Under the pieces are notes generated by a model. It had not been told where the DNA came from. It did not search any database and saw only the letters and a list, made by a program, of their open reading frames with translations. From Saccharothrix deserti (GTDB lineage: Bacteria; Actinomycetota; Actinomycetes; Mycobacteriales; Pseudonocardiaceae), in the NCBI RefSeq assembly GCF_009769385.1, contig NZ_VKAB01000017.1:1-64000 (forward strand): a DNA stretch of 64,000 bases, written 5' to 3'. This document shows positions 47,935-56,838 of the stretch, piece after piece. The position numbers and the translations under genes were made by a program. How positions within the stretch are numbered: position 1 is the stretch's first letter; every line of letters starts with the position of its first letter.

Positions 47935-48557
47935 GCGCCGGAGCGCGGTGGGCCGTCGTCGTCCTGGTGCTGGCGGTGGCGGGGGTGGTCGCGCTGTGGC
48001 CGCGTTCGGCGGACCCGGTCGGCCAGGGCCCAGGCCCGGGGTCGGGCCAGCCGCACGTCCAGACCCGGCCGACACCGGATTTGGGCGTCGTGCGCGGCCG
48101 AGCGGCGCTGCGGCCGTGCCCCCGGAACGCACCGGCGCCGGAGGCGCGAGGACCTCAGGCGCTGCGCGGCGTCGCGGCCGTGTGCCTCGGCGACGGCAGC
48201 CCCGTGGACATGGCGTCCACTTTGTCCGGCCGGGTTCTGGTGAACTTCTGGGCCACCTGGTGCGTTCCCTGTCAAGAGGAACTGAAGGTGCTCGACACCT
48301 ACTCGCAGCAACCGGGCGCGGTGCCGGTGGTGACGATCCTGGTGGAGAGCAAGGAGGCTGACGGTCTGGAGCTGATGGCGAAACTCGGTGTTCACCTGCC
48401 GTCGGTCTTCGACCCGGCCGACGGGGCGCGCAAGGCCGTGCGCCCGCCGCCGAGGCTGCCCTTGAGCTACGTCGTCGAGGCGGACGGATCACTGACCGAG
48501 GTGACCGAGCCGCTGGTGTTCAAGTCGGTGGACCAGGTGCGCGAGGTGGTCGGATGA
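47931..48557 (+). CDS. TlpA-like membrane-anchored thioredoxin (Rv3673c-like)
   Basis: The product is 208 residues. An N-terminal membrane anchor ([18 protein letters not shown]) is followed by a Pro/Gly linker and a TlpA/ResA-type thioredoxin domain with active site [14 protein letters not shown]. Two other cysteines (LRPCPRNAP and AAVCLGDG) may form a structural disulfide. It would act outside the membrane on disulfides of envelope proteins or cytochrome c maturation. The GTG overlaps the nth stop, and its stop overlaps the NUDIX ATG. Confidence 0.92.
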   Translation: MSAGARWAVVVLVLAVAGVVALWPRSADPVGQGPGPGSGQPHVQTRPTPDLGVVRGRAALRPCPRNAPAPEARGPQALRGVAAVCLGDGSPVDMASTLSGRVLVNFWATWCVPCQEELKVLDTYSQQPGAVPVVTILVESKEADGLELMAKLGVHLPSVFDPADGARKAVRPPPRLPLSYVVEADGSLTEVTEPLVFKSVDQVREVVG

Positions 48558-49225
48558 CCGCCCTGGTGGACCCGGACGACGTGCCGGAGTGGATGAGCGG
48601 GCTCGTCAAGGCCACCGCCGAGATCGACGCCCGCGCCTTCAGCCGCATCTCGCCGCCGCCCGACGGCACCGGACGGCCCGCCGCCGTGCTCATGCTGTTC
48701 GGCGACGGCCCGGACGGTCCCGACGTGCTGCTGCTGCGCCGCGCCGACACCCTCGGCTCGCACCCCGGCCAGGTCGCCTTCCCCGGCGGCGCGTCCGACC
48801 CGACCGACGACGGCCCGGTGGACACGGCGCTGCGCGAGGCGTTCGAGGAGACCGGTGTGCTGCGCGAGGGCGTCCGGCCCGTCGCGACGCTGCCGCAGCT
48901 GTACGTGCCGGTGTCCGGGTTCGTCGTCACGCCGGTGCTGGCGCACTGGGACGAGCCGTCACCGGTCGCGCCGGTCGACCCGGCGGAGACCGCCGCCGTG
49001 GCCCGGGTGCCGATCGCGCACCTGTCGGATCCGACGAACAGGTTCCGCGTGAGCCACCCGTCGGGTTACATCGGTCCGGCTTTCTCCGCACCGGGCATGC
49101 TGGTGTGGGGCTTCACCGCCGGTCTGCTCAACGGGCTGCTCGCGTTGGGCGGCTGGGAACGGCCGTGGGACACCGCGGACGTGCGTGATCTCGACCTGGC
49201 CTTGCGTGCGACGGAGGTTTCGTGA
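48554..49225 (+). CDS. CoA-type NUDIX hydrolase (Rv3672c-like)
   Basis: The product is 223 residues. The CoA-pyrophosphatase signature LGSHPGQVAFPGGASDP is followed by the NUDIX box ALREAFEETGVLREG. This matches the UPF0035/NudL group, which hydrolyses CoA to 4'-phosphopantetheine and 3',5'-ADP. ATG overlaps the previous stop and the stop overlaps the marP GTG, so it belongs to the nth operon. It is cytosolic and probably limits damaged or excess CoA. Confidence 0.93.
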   Translation: MTALVDPDDVPEWMSGLVKATAEIDARAFSRISPPPDGTGRPAAVLMLFGDGPDGPDVLLLRRADTLGSHPGQVAFPGGASDPTDDGPVDTALREAFEETGVLREGVRPVATLPQLYVPVSGFVVTPVLAHWDEPSPVAPVDPAETAAVARVPIAHLSDPTNRFRVSHPSGYIGPAFSAPGMLVWGFTAGLLNGLLALGGWERPWDTADVRDLDLALRATEVS

Positions 49226-50409
49226 ACTGGGTTGACCTGCTCGTGCTGGCGCTGGCCGCCTTCGCCGCGGTCTCGGGCGCCCGGCAGGGCATGGTCGTGG
49301 CGCTGCCGGCGTTCGTCGGCGTGCTCATCGGCCTGCTGCTCGGCACGCAACTCGCGCCGCTGGTGGTCGCCCAGTTCGACAACGTGGTGACCAAGGTCGT
49401 GTTCGCGGTCGGCGTCGTGGTGCTGCTGGTCGCGTTGGGCGAGACCCTGGGCGTGTACGTCGGCCGGACCATCAAACCGCGGGTCAACTCCAGCCCTTTG
49501 CGCGGCGTGGACAACGCGTTGGGCGCGATCGTGCAGGGCGCCGTGGTGTTCGTGGTGGCCTGGATGATCGCGCTGCCGCTGACCATGGTCGCGGGCCTGC
49601 CGTCGTTGGCGAAGGCGCTGAACCAGTCGGTGATCCTGTCCACGGTGGACGAGACCATGCCGCAGGCGGCGCGGACGTTGTCCGACGACCTGCAGAACCT
49701 GTTCGACGTGTCCGGTTTCCCGGCCGCGATGGACCCGTTCAACCAGACCCCGTTGCGGGAGGTCGGTCCGCCGAACCCGGCGTTGATCAGGGACCCGATC
49801 GTGCGGAAGCTGGAACCCAGTGTGCTGAAGGTGCGCGGGCGCGCGCCGTCCTGCTCACGTGCTCTCGAAGGGACCGGGTTCGTCATCTCGCCGGAGCGGG
49901 TCATGACGAACGCGCACGTGGTCGCGGGCACCACCGACGTGACGGTCGAGGTCGGACCGGGCGAGTTCGACGCGACGGTCGTGCACTACGACGCGCAGAC
50001 CGACATCGCGATCCTGGCCGTGCCGGACCTGGAGGCGACGCCGCTCAAGTTCCGCGCCGACGAGATCGCGCCGGGCGAGGACGGGATCGTGCTGGGCTAC
50101 CCGCTGGACGGCCCGTACACGGCGTCCGAGGCGCGGGTCCGGGAGCGGATCAAGATGCTGCGCGGACCGGACATCTACGACGCGCAGACCGTGACGCGGG
50201 ACGTGTACACGGTGCGGGCGACGGTGCGCAGCGGCAACTCCGGCGGCCCGCTGGTCGACCCGCAGGGCCGGGTGATGGGCGTGGTGTTCGGCGCGGCCGT
50301 GGACGACCAGGAGACCGGTTTCGTGCTGACCGCGCAGGAAGTCGCGGAGGAAGTGGCGAAGGCGCCGACGATGGTGCGGCGGGCGTCCACCCAGACCTGC
50401 GCCTCGTAA
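49222..50409 (+). CDS. marP: Membrane serine protease MarP (acid/oxidative stress)
   Basis: The product is 395 residues. Four N-terminal membrane helices form a CvpA-like anchor (LLVLALAAFAAVSGARQGMV onward). The C-terminal chymotrypsin-like protease domain has His232 in TNAHVVAGT, Asp261 in QTDIAILAV and Ser340 in SGNSGGPLVD. Cysteines in APSCSRAL and near the C-terminus (TQTCAS) match the disulfide that activates the mycobacterial enzyme. It acts in the periplasmic space to keep cytoplasmic pH under acid stress by processing a peptidoglycan hydrolase. It is the last gene of the nth operon. Confidence 0.94.
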   Translation: MNWVDLLVLALAAFAAVSGARQGMVVALPAFVGVLIGLLLGTQLAPLVVAQFDNVVTKVVFAVGVVVLLVALGETLGVYVGRTIKPRVNSSPLRGVDNALGAIVQGAVVFVVAWMIALPLTMVAGLPSLAKALNQSVILSTVDETMPQAARTLSDDLQNLFDVSGFPAAMDPFNQTPLREVGPPNPALIRDPIVRKLEPSVLKVRGRAPSCSRALEGTGFVISPERVMTNAHVVAGTTDVTVEVGPGEFDATVVHYDAQTDIAILAVPDLEATPLKFRADEIAPGEDGIVLGYPLDGPYTASEARVRERIKMLRGPDIYDAQTVTRDVYTVRATVRSGNSGGPLVDPQGRVMGVVFGAAVDDQETGFVLTAQEVAEEVAKAPTMVRRASTQTCAS

Positions 50410-50462
50410 CCGTTCGCCGTGGGTGCGGCGGCCTGATCCGCTGCCGCCTCACACCCGCCGGT

Positions 50463-51389
50463 TCAGATCTCGGCGAGGAAGTCGGTCATGATCCGGCTCG
50501 TCGTGTGCGGCGTCTCCTGGTGCGGGAAATGCCCCACTTCGGGCAGCACCCGGTACGACGAGCGCGCACCGGTCCACGCGTCCGAACCGGACACCGTCGA
50601 CTCCAGCATCACCGGGTCGAGCGCGCCGTGGAGCTGGAGCACCGGGACCTCCAGCCGGCGGTCGACGGCCTCGGCGAAGCGCCGTCCGTCACTGCGCAGC
50701 TGGGAACGCACCGCCCAGCGGTAGTACTCCATCGAGCTGTGCGCGACACCGGGCACCATCACCGCCTCGCGGTTGCGGCGCACCACCTCGTCGAACTCCG
50801 GCGACACCGTCCACTTCGGACCGCCCCAGGCGCGGAGCATCCCGACCACCGCCGCGCCGCGCTCCTTGGTCAGCCACCGCTCCGGGTACATCGGGAGCTG
50901 GAACCGGAACAGGTGCGCGCTGGCCCGTCCCTGACCGCGGGGATCACGGCGGATCGCACGGCGCAGCGCCAGCGGGTGCGGCGCGGACAGGGCCGTCACC
51001 GAGTAGACCAGGCGGGGGTGCATGGCGCCGACCGTCCAAGCCAGCATGCCGCCCCAGGCGTGGCCGACGAGGTGCGCGCGCGGTTCACCGAGCGCCTTGA
51101 CCAGGCCCGCGACATCGCCCGCCAGCGTGAACCCGTCGTACCCGCGCGGCGGTTTGTCCGAATCGCCGTAACCGCGCAGGTCCACGGCCACCGCCCGGTA
51201 GCCCGCCTCGGCGAGCGCGACCAGCTGGTGCCGCCACGACCACCAGAACTCCGGGAACCCGTGCAGCAGCAGCACGAGCGGCCCTTCGCCCATCTCGGCG
51301 ACGTGCAGGCGGATGCCGTTCGCGGACACGTCGCGGTGCGCCCACGGGCCTGGCACCCGTGCGGTCGACGGGTCCGGTGGCAGCCGCAC
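50463..51389 (-). CDS. Alpha/beta hydrolase of the epoxide-hydrolase family (EphE-like)
   Basis: The product is 308 residues. HGFPEFWWSWRHQ supplies the oxyanion HGxP motif, DLRGYGDSDKPPRGYDGF is the family strand, and LPEVGHFPHQE holds the catalytic His. The nucleophile elbow, however, is VGHAWGG, with Ala where classical epoxide hydrolases have Asp, so hydrolase activity by the standard mechanism is doubtful. Its position opposite marP matches mycobacterial ephE. It is convergent with marP, with a weak GGCGGC/GCCGCC hairpin between. Confidence 0.85.
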   Translation of the reverse strand: MRLPPDPSTARVPGPWAHRDVSANGIRLHVAEMGEGPLVLLLHGFPEFWWSWRHQLVALAEAGYRAVAVDLRGYGDSDKPPRGYDGFTLAGDVAGLVKALGEPRAHLVGHAWGGMLAWTVGAMHPRLVYSVTALSAPHPLALRRAIRRDPRGQGRASAHLFRFQLPMYPERWLTKERGAAVVGMLRAWGGPKWTVSPEFDEVVRRNREAVMVPGVAHSSMEYYRWAVRSQLRSDGRRFAEAVDRRLEVPVLQLHGALDPVMLESTVSGSDAWTGARSSYRVLPEVGHFPHQETPHTTSRIMTDFLAEI

Positions 51390-51397
51390 GGCGCGGC

Positions 51398-51874
51398 TCA
51401 GCGGCCTTCGCCGCGGTGCGTGAGGGCGGCGACGGTGTCCCTGGCCGAGTCGATGGTCCGCTGCGGCGCGCGCAGCTTCTTCACCTTGCGGTAGCCGAGG
51501 AAGGCGAAGAAGCCCGCCGTGGCCAGCATCAGCAGGAACGTGATCAGGAACGAGAACGACACCGCCCAGCCGAACACGTCACTGAAGAAGAAGCCCAGGG
51601 CCATGAACGCGAAGAACGTGCTGAACAGCAGCACCGTCAGCGCGACGATGAAGTAGACGCTGCCCTTCACACCCTTCTTGATCTCGCCCGCGACCTCGGA
51701 CTTGGCGAGCTCGACCTCGGCCCTGACCAACGTGGACAGGTGGGCCGTCGCGTCGCGCACCAGGCCGCCGATGGACGTTTCCTCCGCGATCTTCGCCGCG
51801 CTCTCCGCGGTCAACGGGATCGACGGAACAGGTGGCAGTCCGCTGCCGTTGGTGTTCTCCCGAGCGCTGGTCAC
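51398..51874 (-). CDS. Phage-holin-superfamily (DUF1469-type) membrane protein (Rv3669-like)
   Basis: The product is 158 residues. An amphipathic segment (LVRDATAHLSTLVRAEVELA, KSEVAGEIKKGVKGS) precedes two membrane helices (YFIVALTVLLFSTFFAFMAL and SFLITFLLMLATAGFFAFLG) and a basic tail. The actinobacterial family is named after phage holins but is a chromosomal core gene. The role is unknown, perhaps in envelope stress. GTG 51874 is chosen over an upstream in-frame start. It is eight bases from the EphE-like gene start region and probably co-transcribed with it. Confidence 0.85.
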   Translation of the reverse strand: MTSARENTNGSGLPPVPSIPLTAESAAKIAEETSIGGLVRDATAHLSTLVRAEVELAKSEVAGEIKKGVKGSVYFIVALTVLLFSTFFAFMALGFFFSDVFGWAVSFSFLITFLLMLATAGFFAFLGYRKVKKLRAPQRTIDSARDTVAALTHRGEGR

Positions 51875-51943
51875 CGGGTCATCGTGCCATGCACGCTTCA
51901 CCGGGGCCGTTCGACTGGCTGATCTCCACCGATCTGCGCGTCT

Positions 51944-53140
51944 CTACGCGTCGTCGTCGGCGCTCTGGTGCACCCGACTGCGCCGGACCAACAAAACCGA
52001 GGCCAGCAACGAGGCCGCCAACGACGCCAGCAGCACCGCCGCCTTGGCCTGTTCGGCGGCTGCGCCGTCCAGCGCCAGATCGGAGATCAACAGGCTCACC
52101 GTGAAGCCGACACCGCCGAGCATGGCCACCGCGATGATGTCGCGCGGCCCGGCACCGTTGGGCCACACGGCGGCCTTGAGCAGGACCGCCAACGCGGACG
52201 CGCCCACGATGCCGACCAGCTTGCCCACCACCAGACCGAGCATCACGCCCAGCGCCAGCCGGTCGGAGAACAACGCGCCCAACGCCTCGCCGTTCACCGG
52301 CACACCGGCCGCGAACAGCGCGAACACCGGCACGGCCACGGCCGCCGACCACGGCTGCAACCGGTGCTCCAGCCGCAACGCCGGTGCCTCGTGCTCGTAG
52401 TGGTCCTTGCGCACGCGGGTCAGCAGCGCCAACGCGACGCCCGCGATGGTGGCGTGCACGCCCGCCTCGTGCACGGCGACCCAAGTGCCGATCGCGATCG
52501 GCACGTACAGCAACGGCGTCGTCACCCGCTTGTGCTGGAGGAACGCGTACAGCGCCAGCAACGCCACCGCGACGGCCGCCGCGACCAGGTTGAACGAGGC
52601 CGTGAACAGCACCGCGATCAGCAGGATGGCGCCCAGGTCGTCCACCACGGCCAGGCTGAGCAGGAACAACCGCAGGCTGTTCGGCAGACCGGACGCGGTG
52701 ATCGCCAGCACGCCCAGCGCGAACGCGATGTCCGTGGCCACCGGGATCGCCCACGCCCGTTCGATCCCCGGCTCACCCCAGCCGACGCCGAGCGCGACCG
52801 CCGCGGGCACGACCATGCCGCCGACCGCGGCCACCACCGGCAGGATCGCCGCCTTGAAGTTGTTCAGCTCGCCGATCACCAGCTCGCGTTTGAGCTCGAG
52901 TCCGGCGACGAAGAAGAAGATCGCGAGCAGCCCGTCCTTGGCCCAGTCGCCGACGCTCAGGCTCAGGTGCAGCGACTCCGGGCCGACGTGGAAGTCGCGC
53001 AACGCCGTGTACGCACCGGACACGGGCGAGTTCGCCCAGATCAGGGCTACGGCGGTGGCGGCGAGCAGGATCATCCCGCCGACCGTCTCGGTGCGCAGGA
53101 AGCGCGCGAACTCGGTGGCGGCGTTGCGCGTGCGGTTCAA
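51944..53140 (-). CDS. nhaA: Na+/H+ antiporter NhaA
   Basis: The product is 398 residues with about eleven membrane helices. The ion-binding aspartate pair is in LAVVDDLGAILLIAVLF, and the NhaA signatures GLLAIFFFVAGLELKREL and ATDIAFALGVLAI are present. It exchanges Na+ for H+ across the cytoplasmic membrane and supports pH and salt homeostasis. The gene is an insertion relative to the mycobacterial order between the Rv3669-like gene and acs. The ATG at 53140 opens the family N-terminus. Confidence 0.95.
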   Translation of the reverse strand: MNRTRNAATEFARFLRTETVGGMILLAATAVALIWANSPVSGAYTALRDFHVGPESLHLSLSVGDWAKDGLLAIFFFVAGLELKRELVIGELNNFKAAILPVVAAVGGMVVPAAVALGVGWGEPGIERAWAIPVATDIAFALGVLAITASGLPNSLRLFLLSLAVVDDLGAILLIAVLFTASFNLVAAAVAVALLALYAFLQHKRVTTPLLYVPIAIGTWVAVHEAGVHATIAGVALALLTRVRKDHYEHEAPALRLEHRLQPWSAAVAVPVFALFAAGVPVNGEALGALFSDRLALGVMLGLVVGKLVGIVGASALAVLLKAAVWPNGAGPRDIIAVAMLGGVGFTVSLLISDLALDGAAAEQAKAAVLLASLAASLLASVLLVRRSRVHQSADDDA

Positions 53141-53215
53141 GATCGACTCCGGTGGGTCGGCTACGGATCATCCTCGTGCCGACCAGGCTTCCCGGCTCTC
53201 CGGAGACAACCCTAA

Positions 53216-53259
53216 CCCAGGCGGGTGCCTGCCGACGAACGGAAGGGCACCCGCCTGGG
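53216..53259 (-). terminator. Long hairpin after acsA
   Basis: CCCAGGCGGGTGCC (53216-53229) and GGCACCCGCCTGGG (53246-53259) form a perfect 14-bp stem just downstream of the acsA stop on the minus strand. Confidence 0.8.
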
Positions 53260-53267
53260 ACGTGCTC

Positions 53268-55247
53268 TCAGTCCTCGGACGCGCCGGACTTCAGGCCACT
53301 GGAGATGAGGTCCATCACGGACGAGTCCGCGAGCGTGGTCACGTCACCGACCTGCCGGTTCTCCGCCACGTCGCGCAGCAGCCGGCGCATGATCTTGCCT
53401 GACCGGGTCTTCGGCAGCTCCGGCACGACCATGATCTGCCGCGGCTTCGCGATCGGGCCGATCTCCTTGGCCACGTGCTCGCGCAGCGCCTTGATGGCCT
53501 CCGCGCCGTCCGAGCCCTCGGCCACCCCGCCGCGCAGGATCACGAACGCCACGATGCCCTGGCCGGTGGTGGGGTCGGTCGCGCCGACCACCGCCGCCTC
53601 GGCCACCGTCGGGTGCGAGACCAGCGCGGACTCGACCTCGGTGGTGGAGATCCGGTGCCCGGACACGTTCATCACGTCGTCCACCCGGCCCAGCAGCCAG
53701 ATGTCGCCGTCCGCGTCGTACTTCGCGCCGTCACCGGCGAAGTAGAAGCCCTGGTCGGCGAACCGCGACCAGTACGTCTCGCGGTAGCGCTCCTCGTCGC
53801 CCCAGATGCCGCGCAGCATCCCCGGCCACGGCTGGTCGAGCACCAGGTAGCCGCCGCCGCCCTTGGGGACCTCGTTGCCCTGGTCGTCCACGACCTTCGC
53901 GCCGATGCCGGGCAGCGGGCGCTGCGCCGAGCCGGGCTTGGTGGACGTCGCGCCGGGCAGGGGCGAGATCATGATCGCGCCGGTCTCGGTCTGCCACCAG
54001 GTGTCCACCACGGGGGTCTTGCCCGCGCCGATGGTCTCCCGGTACCAGATCCACGCCTCGGGGTTGATCGGCTCGCCGACGCTGCCCAGCACGCGCAGCG
54101 ACGACAGGTCGTACTTGGCGGGGATGTCCGCGCCCCACTTCATGAACGTGCGGATCAGCGTCGGCGCGGTGTAGTAGATCGAGACGCCGTACTTCTGCAC
54201 GATCTCCCAGTGCCTGCCCTCGTGCGGGGTGTTGGGCGTGCCCTCGTAGACGACCTGCGTGACGCGGTTGGACAGCGGGCCGTACACGATGTAGCTGTGG
54301 CCGGTGACCCAGCCGATGTCGGCGGTGCACCAGTACACGTCGGTGTCCGGCTTGAGGTCGAACACGTTGTGGTGCGTGTACGACGCCTGGGTCAGGTAGC
54401 CGCCCGAGGTGTGCAGGATGCCCTTGGGGCGGCCCGTGGTGCCCGAGGTGTAGAGGATGAACAGCGGGTGCTCGGAGTCGAACGCCTCCGGCGTGTGCTG
54501 GTCGGCCTGCCGGTCCACGACGTCGTGCCACCACAGGTCGCGGCCCTCGGTCCACTCCACGTCGGAGTTCGTCCGCTTGACCACCAGCACGTGCTCGACG
54601 CTCTTCGCGTTGGCCACGGCCTCGTCCACGGCGGGCTTGAGCGCCGCCGGGTTGCCGCGCCGGTACTGGCCGTCGGTGGTGATCACGAGCTTGGCCTGCG
54701 AGTCCTCGATGCGGGTGCGCAGGGCCTCGGCGGAGAAGCCGCCGAACACCACGCTGTGCATCGCGCCCACGCGCGCGCAGGCGAGCATGGAGAAGATGGC
54801 CTCGGGGACCATCGGCATGTAGATGGCGACCCGGTCCTCGGCGCCGACACCCAGTTCGATCAGGGCGTTGGCGGCCTTGGAGACCTCGCGCTGGAGTTCG
54901 GCGTAGGTGATGGCGCGGCTGTCACCGGGCTCGCCCTCCCAGTGGATCGCGACCTGGTCGCCGTGGCCGGACTCGACGTGCCGGTCGACGCAGTTGTAGG
55001 CGACGTTCAGCTTGCCGCCGACGAACCACTTCGCGAACGGGGCTTGCGACCAGTCGAGGACCTGGTCCCACTTGGTGGCCCAGGACAGCCGCTCGGCCTG
55101 CTTCGCCCAGAACGCCTCGCGGTCGGCATCCGCCTCCTCGTACAGCGCGGCGGTGGCGTTGGCCTGCGCGGCGAAGTCCTCGCTCGGCGGGAACGTCCTG
55201 TTCTCCGTCAACAGGTTGTCCAGGGCGGCGGCTTGCGGCTCTGTCAT
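53268..55247 (-). CDS. acsA: Acetyl-CoA synthetase
   Basis: The product is 659 residues of the ANL superfamily, which activates acetate to acetyl-AMP and then acetyl-CoA. The AMP-binding motif is LYTSGTTGRPKGILH. The acetate pocket region is VDTWWQTETGAIMISPLPG. The C-terminal lysine regulated by acetylation lies in PKTRSGKIMRRLLRDV. The ATG at 55247 follows AGGAGGT. A longer frame upstream is not supported. In mycobacteria acs is cAMP- and Crp-linked and lies in the same neighbourhood. A CGTGAC/GTCACG dyad upstream is a weak candidate site. Confidence 0.96.
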   Translation of the reverse strand: MTEPQAAALDNLLTENRTFPPSEDFAAQANATAALYEEADADREAFWAKQAERLSWATKWDQVLDWSQAPFAKWFVGGKLNVAYNCVDRHVESGHGDQVAIHWEGEPGDSRAITYAELQREVSKAANALIELGVGAEDRVAIYMPMVPEAIFSMLACARVGAMHSVVFGGFSAEALRTRIEDSQAKLVITTDGQYRRGNPAALKPAVDEAVANAKSVEHVLVVKRTNSDVEWTEGRDLWWHDVVDRQADQHTPEAFDSEHPLFILYTSGTTGRPKGILHTSGGYLTQASYTHHNVFDLKPDTDVYWCTADIGWVTGHSYIVYGPLSNRVTQVVYEGTPNTPHEGRHWEIVQKYGVSIYYTAPTLIRTFMKWGADIPAKYDLSSLRVLGSVGEPINPEAWIWYRETIGAGKTPVVDTWWQTETGAIMISPLPGATSTKPGSAQRPLPGIGAKVVDDQGNEVPKGGGGYLVLDQPWPGMLRGIWGDEERYRETYWSRFADQGFYFAGDGAKYDADGDIWLLGRVDDVMNVSGHRISTTEVESALVSHPTVAEAAVVGATDPTTGQGIVAFVILRGGVAEGSDGAEAIKALREHVAKEIGPIAKPRQIMVVPELPKTRSGKIMRRLLRDVAENRQVGDVTTLADSSVMDLISSGLKSGASED

Positions 55248-55449
55248 GGTGGGCGGACCTCCTGAATCCGTGGGGATGCGCACTGACCGTAGTGCGGTTC
55301 AGGTCACTGCGCACCCAAAAGGTTCAGACCAATTTCGGCCGAGTTCGAAACGCGTGGGTAACTGTGTAACCCGACCCGTGCCCCTTGACCACCGCGATTC
55401 CGCCGAACGACACGTAGGTTGCGACCAGCGGCACCTGGCGTGACTCGCG

Positions 55450-56019
55450 TCACGTGGTGAGCTTGGCCTTCAGGTCGGGCCACTCGGCCGCCGTCATCGA
55501 GTACACCACTGTGTCGCGCAGCGTGCCGTCCGGTCTGACCCGGTGCACCCGGAGGACGCCCTCGCGGGTCGCGCCCAGGCGTTCGATGGCTCGTTGGGAG
55601 CGCTCGTTGCGCAGGTCGGTGTGCCAGCCGACGCGGTGCGCTCCCAGGTCTTCGAACGCGCGTTGGAGCAGGAGGAACTTGGCGTTGGTGTTCAGCGCGG
55701 TGCGCTGCCAGCGCGTGCCGATCCACGTGTGGCCGATGTAGAGGCCGCGGTGCTTCGGGTCGATCTCGTAGTACGACGTCGTGCCGGCGACCTCGTTCGT
55801 CCGCGGGTCGATCTGCGCCCAGACCACTTGCGTGCGGTCGGCCAGGCGCTGCTCGATGTAGGCGCGGGTGCCCTCGACGGTGACCGGTTGGCGGGTGCTG
55901 AGCCAGGTCCAGATCTCCGGGTCCTTGCCCGCCGCGTGCAGGCCCTCGGCGTGATCCGTGGACAGGGGTTCGAGGCGGACGTGGTTGCCGATGAGCACCG
56001 GGCGGTCGTACCAGTTCAT
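55450..56019 (-). CDS. GNAT-family N-acetyltransferase (RimJ/RimL-like)
   Basis: The product is 189 residues of the RimJ/RimL-type GNAT family. NHVRLEPLSTDHAEGLHAA is at the N-terminus, IGHTWIGTRWQRTALNTNAK is the acetyl-CoA-binding strand-loop-helix, and RVGWHTDLRNERSQRAIERL is the C-terminal helix pair. The substrate is unknown; protein N-termini or small amines are possible. TACCGT (plus 56027-56032 complement) lies seven bases before the ATG, indicating leaderless translation. It is divergent from the Fic-like gene. Confidence 0.9.
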   Translation of the reverse strand: MNWYDRPVLIGNHVRLEPLSTDHAEGLHAAGKDPEIWTWLSTRQPVTVEGTRAYIEQRLADRTQVVWAQIDPRTNEVAGTTSYYEIDPKHRGLYIGHTWIGTRWQRTALNTNAKFLLLQRAFEDLGAHRVGWHTDLRNERSQRAIERLGATREGVLRVHRVRPDGTLRDTVVYSMTAAEWPDLKAKLTT

Positions 56020-56111
56020 GCCTTGGACGGTAGTTGCGTTAGTGGCTACTTTGAATAGCCATTTCCGGTTCGTTCCTCGTGGCCACTTACCGGCGGGTAG
56101 TGTGCTCCGGC

Positions 56112-56837
56112 GTGACCGATCCGCTTGCCCCGTTGCTGGACCTGCCCGGTGTGGCCGACGCCGTCGCGGCGGCGCGTGACGCCGTGTTCCAGGTGCACCG
56201 GCACCGGGTGAACCTGCGTGGCTGGGCGACCACCGCGGCCGAGGCGTCCGTGCGTGCCGCCCGTGCGTCGGCGGCCCTGGACGGCGGGCCGACCGCCATC
56301 CCGTTCGACGGATCGGTGTCCGATCCGGTGCTGGCGGGTGCGCTGCGGGTGGCCGAGGCGCTGGGCGTGGTGCTGCCGACGTGGCAGCGGGCGCCGTTGC
56401 AGGCTCTGGCGCGGTTGCACGTCCTGGCCGGCGCCGACCTGGGCGGCGAACTCGGCCGCCCCCGCTTGGCCCCGGGCGTTTCCGAGCGCCTGGACCTGCT
56501 GGCCCACCTGGTGACCGGCGGTACGTCCGTCCCCGGTCCCCTCCACGTGGCCGTGGTGCACGGCGAGCTGATGTCGATGGCACCGTTCGACACCGCCAAC
56601 GGCGTCGTCGCGCGCGCCGCGTCCCGCCTGGCCTCCATCGCCACCGGCCTGGACCCCAAATCCCTGGGCGTCCCCGAGGTCCTGTGCCTACGTCGTCAAA
56701 ACGACTACGCCTCAGCCCTGCACGGCTTCTCAACGGGCGACCCCGAAGGCATCACCCGCTGGATCCTCTTCTGGTGCGAAGCCCTCGAAGCCGGCGCCCG
56801 CGAAGCCCGCAGCATCGCCGACACCGCCACCCCCTAA
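56112..56837 (+). CDS. Fic-domain-like protein with degenerate motif
   Basis: The product is 241 residues, mostly helical. The N-terminal part (TTAAEASVRAARASAALDGG) resembles the segment preceding Fic domains. The would-be Fic loop reads MAPFDTANGVVARAASRL, against the consensus HPFxxGNGRxxR. The catalytic His is Ala, while Pro-Phe, Asn-Gly and the final Arg remain. AMPylation by the normal mechanism is therefore unlikely, although this degenerate form recurs in actinobacterial relatives. TAGTGT (56098-56103) lies eight bases before the GTG (leaderless). A striking inverted-repeat array follows the stop. Confidence 0.8.
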   Translation: MTDPLAPLLDLPGVADAVAAARDAVFQVHRHRVNLRGWATTAAEASVRAARASAALDGGPTAIPFDGSVSDPVLAGALRVAEALGVVLPTWQRAPLQALARLHVLAGADLGGELGRPRLAPGVSERLDLLAHLVTGGTSVPGPLHVAVVHGELMSMAPFDTANGVVARAASRLASIATGLDPKSLGVPEVLCLRRQNDYASALHGFSTGDPEGITRWILFWCEALEAGAREARSIADTATP

Positions 56838-56838
56838 C

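Noticed and set aside
51398-51874. Prophage remnant (holin)
   Set aside because: The holin-superfamily name refers to a chromosomal core membrane protein. There are no phage genes around it, and the locus is syntenic with mycobacteria.
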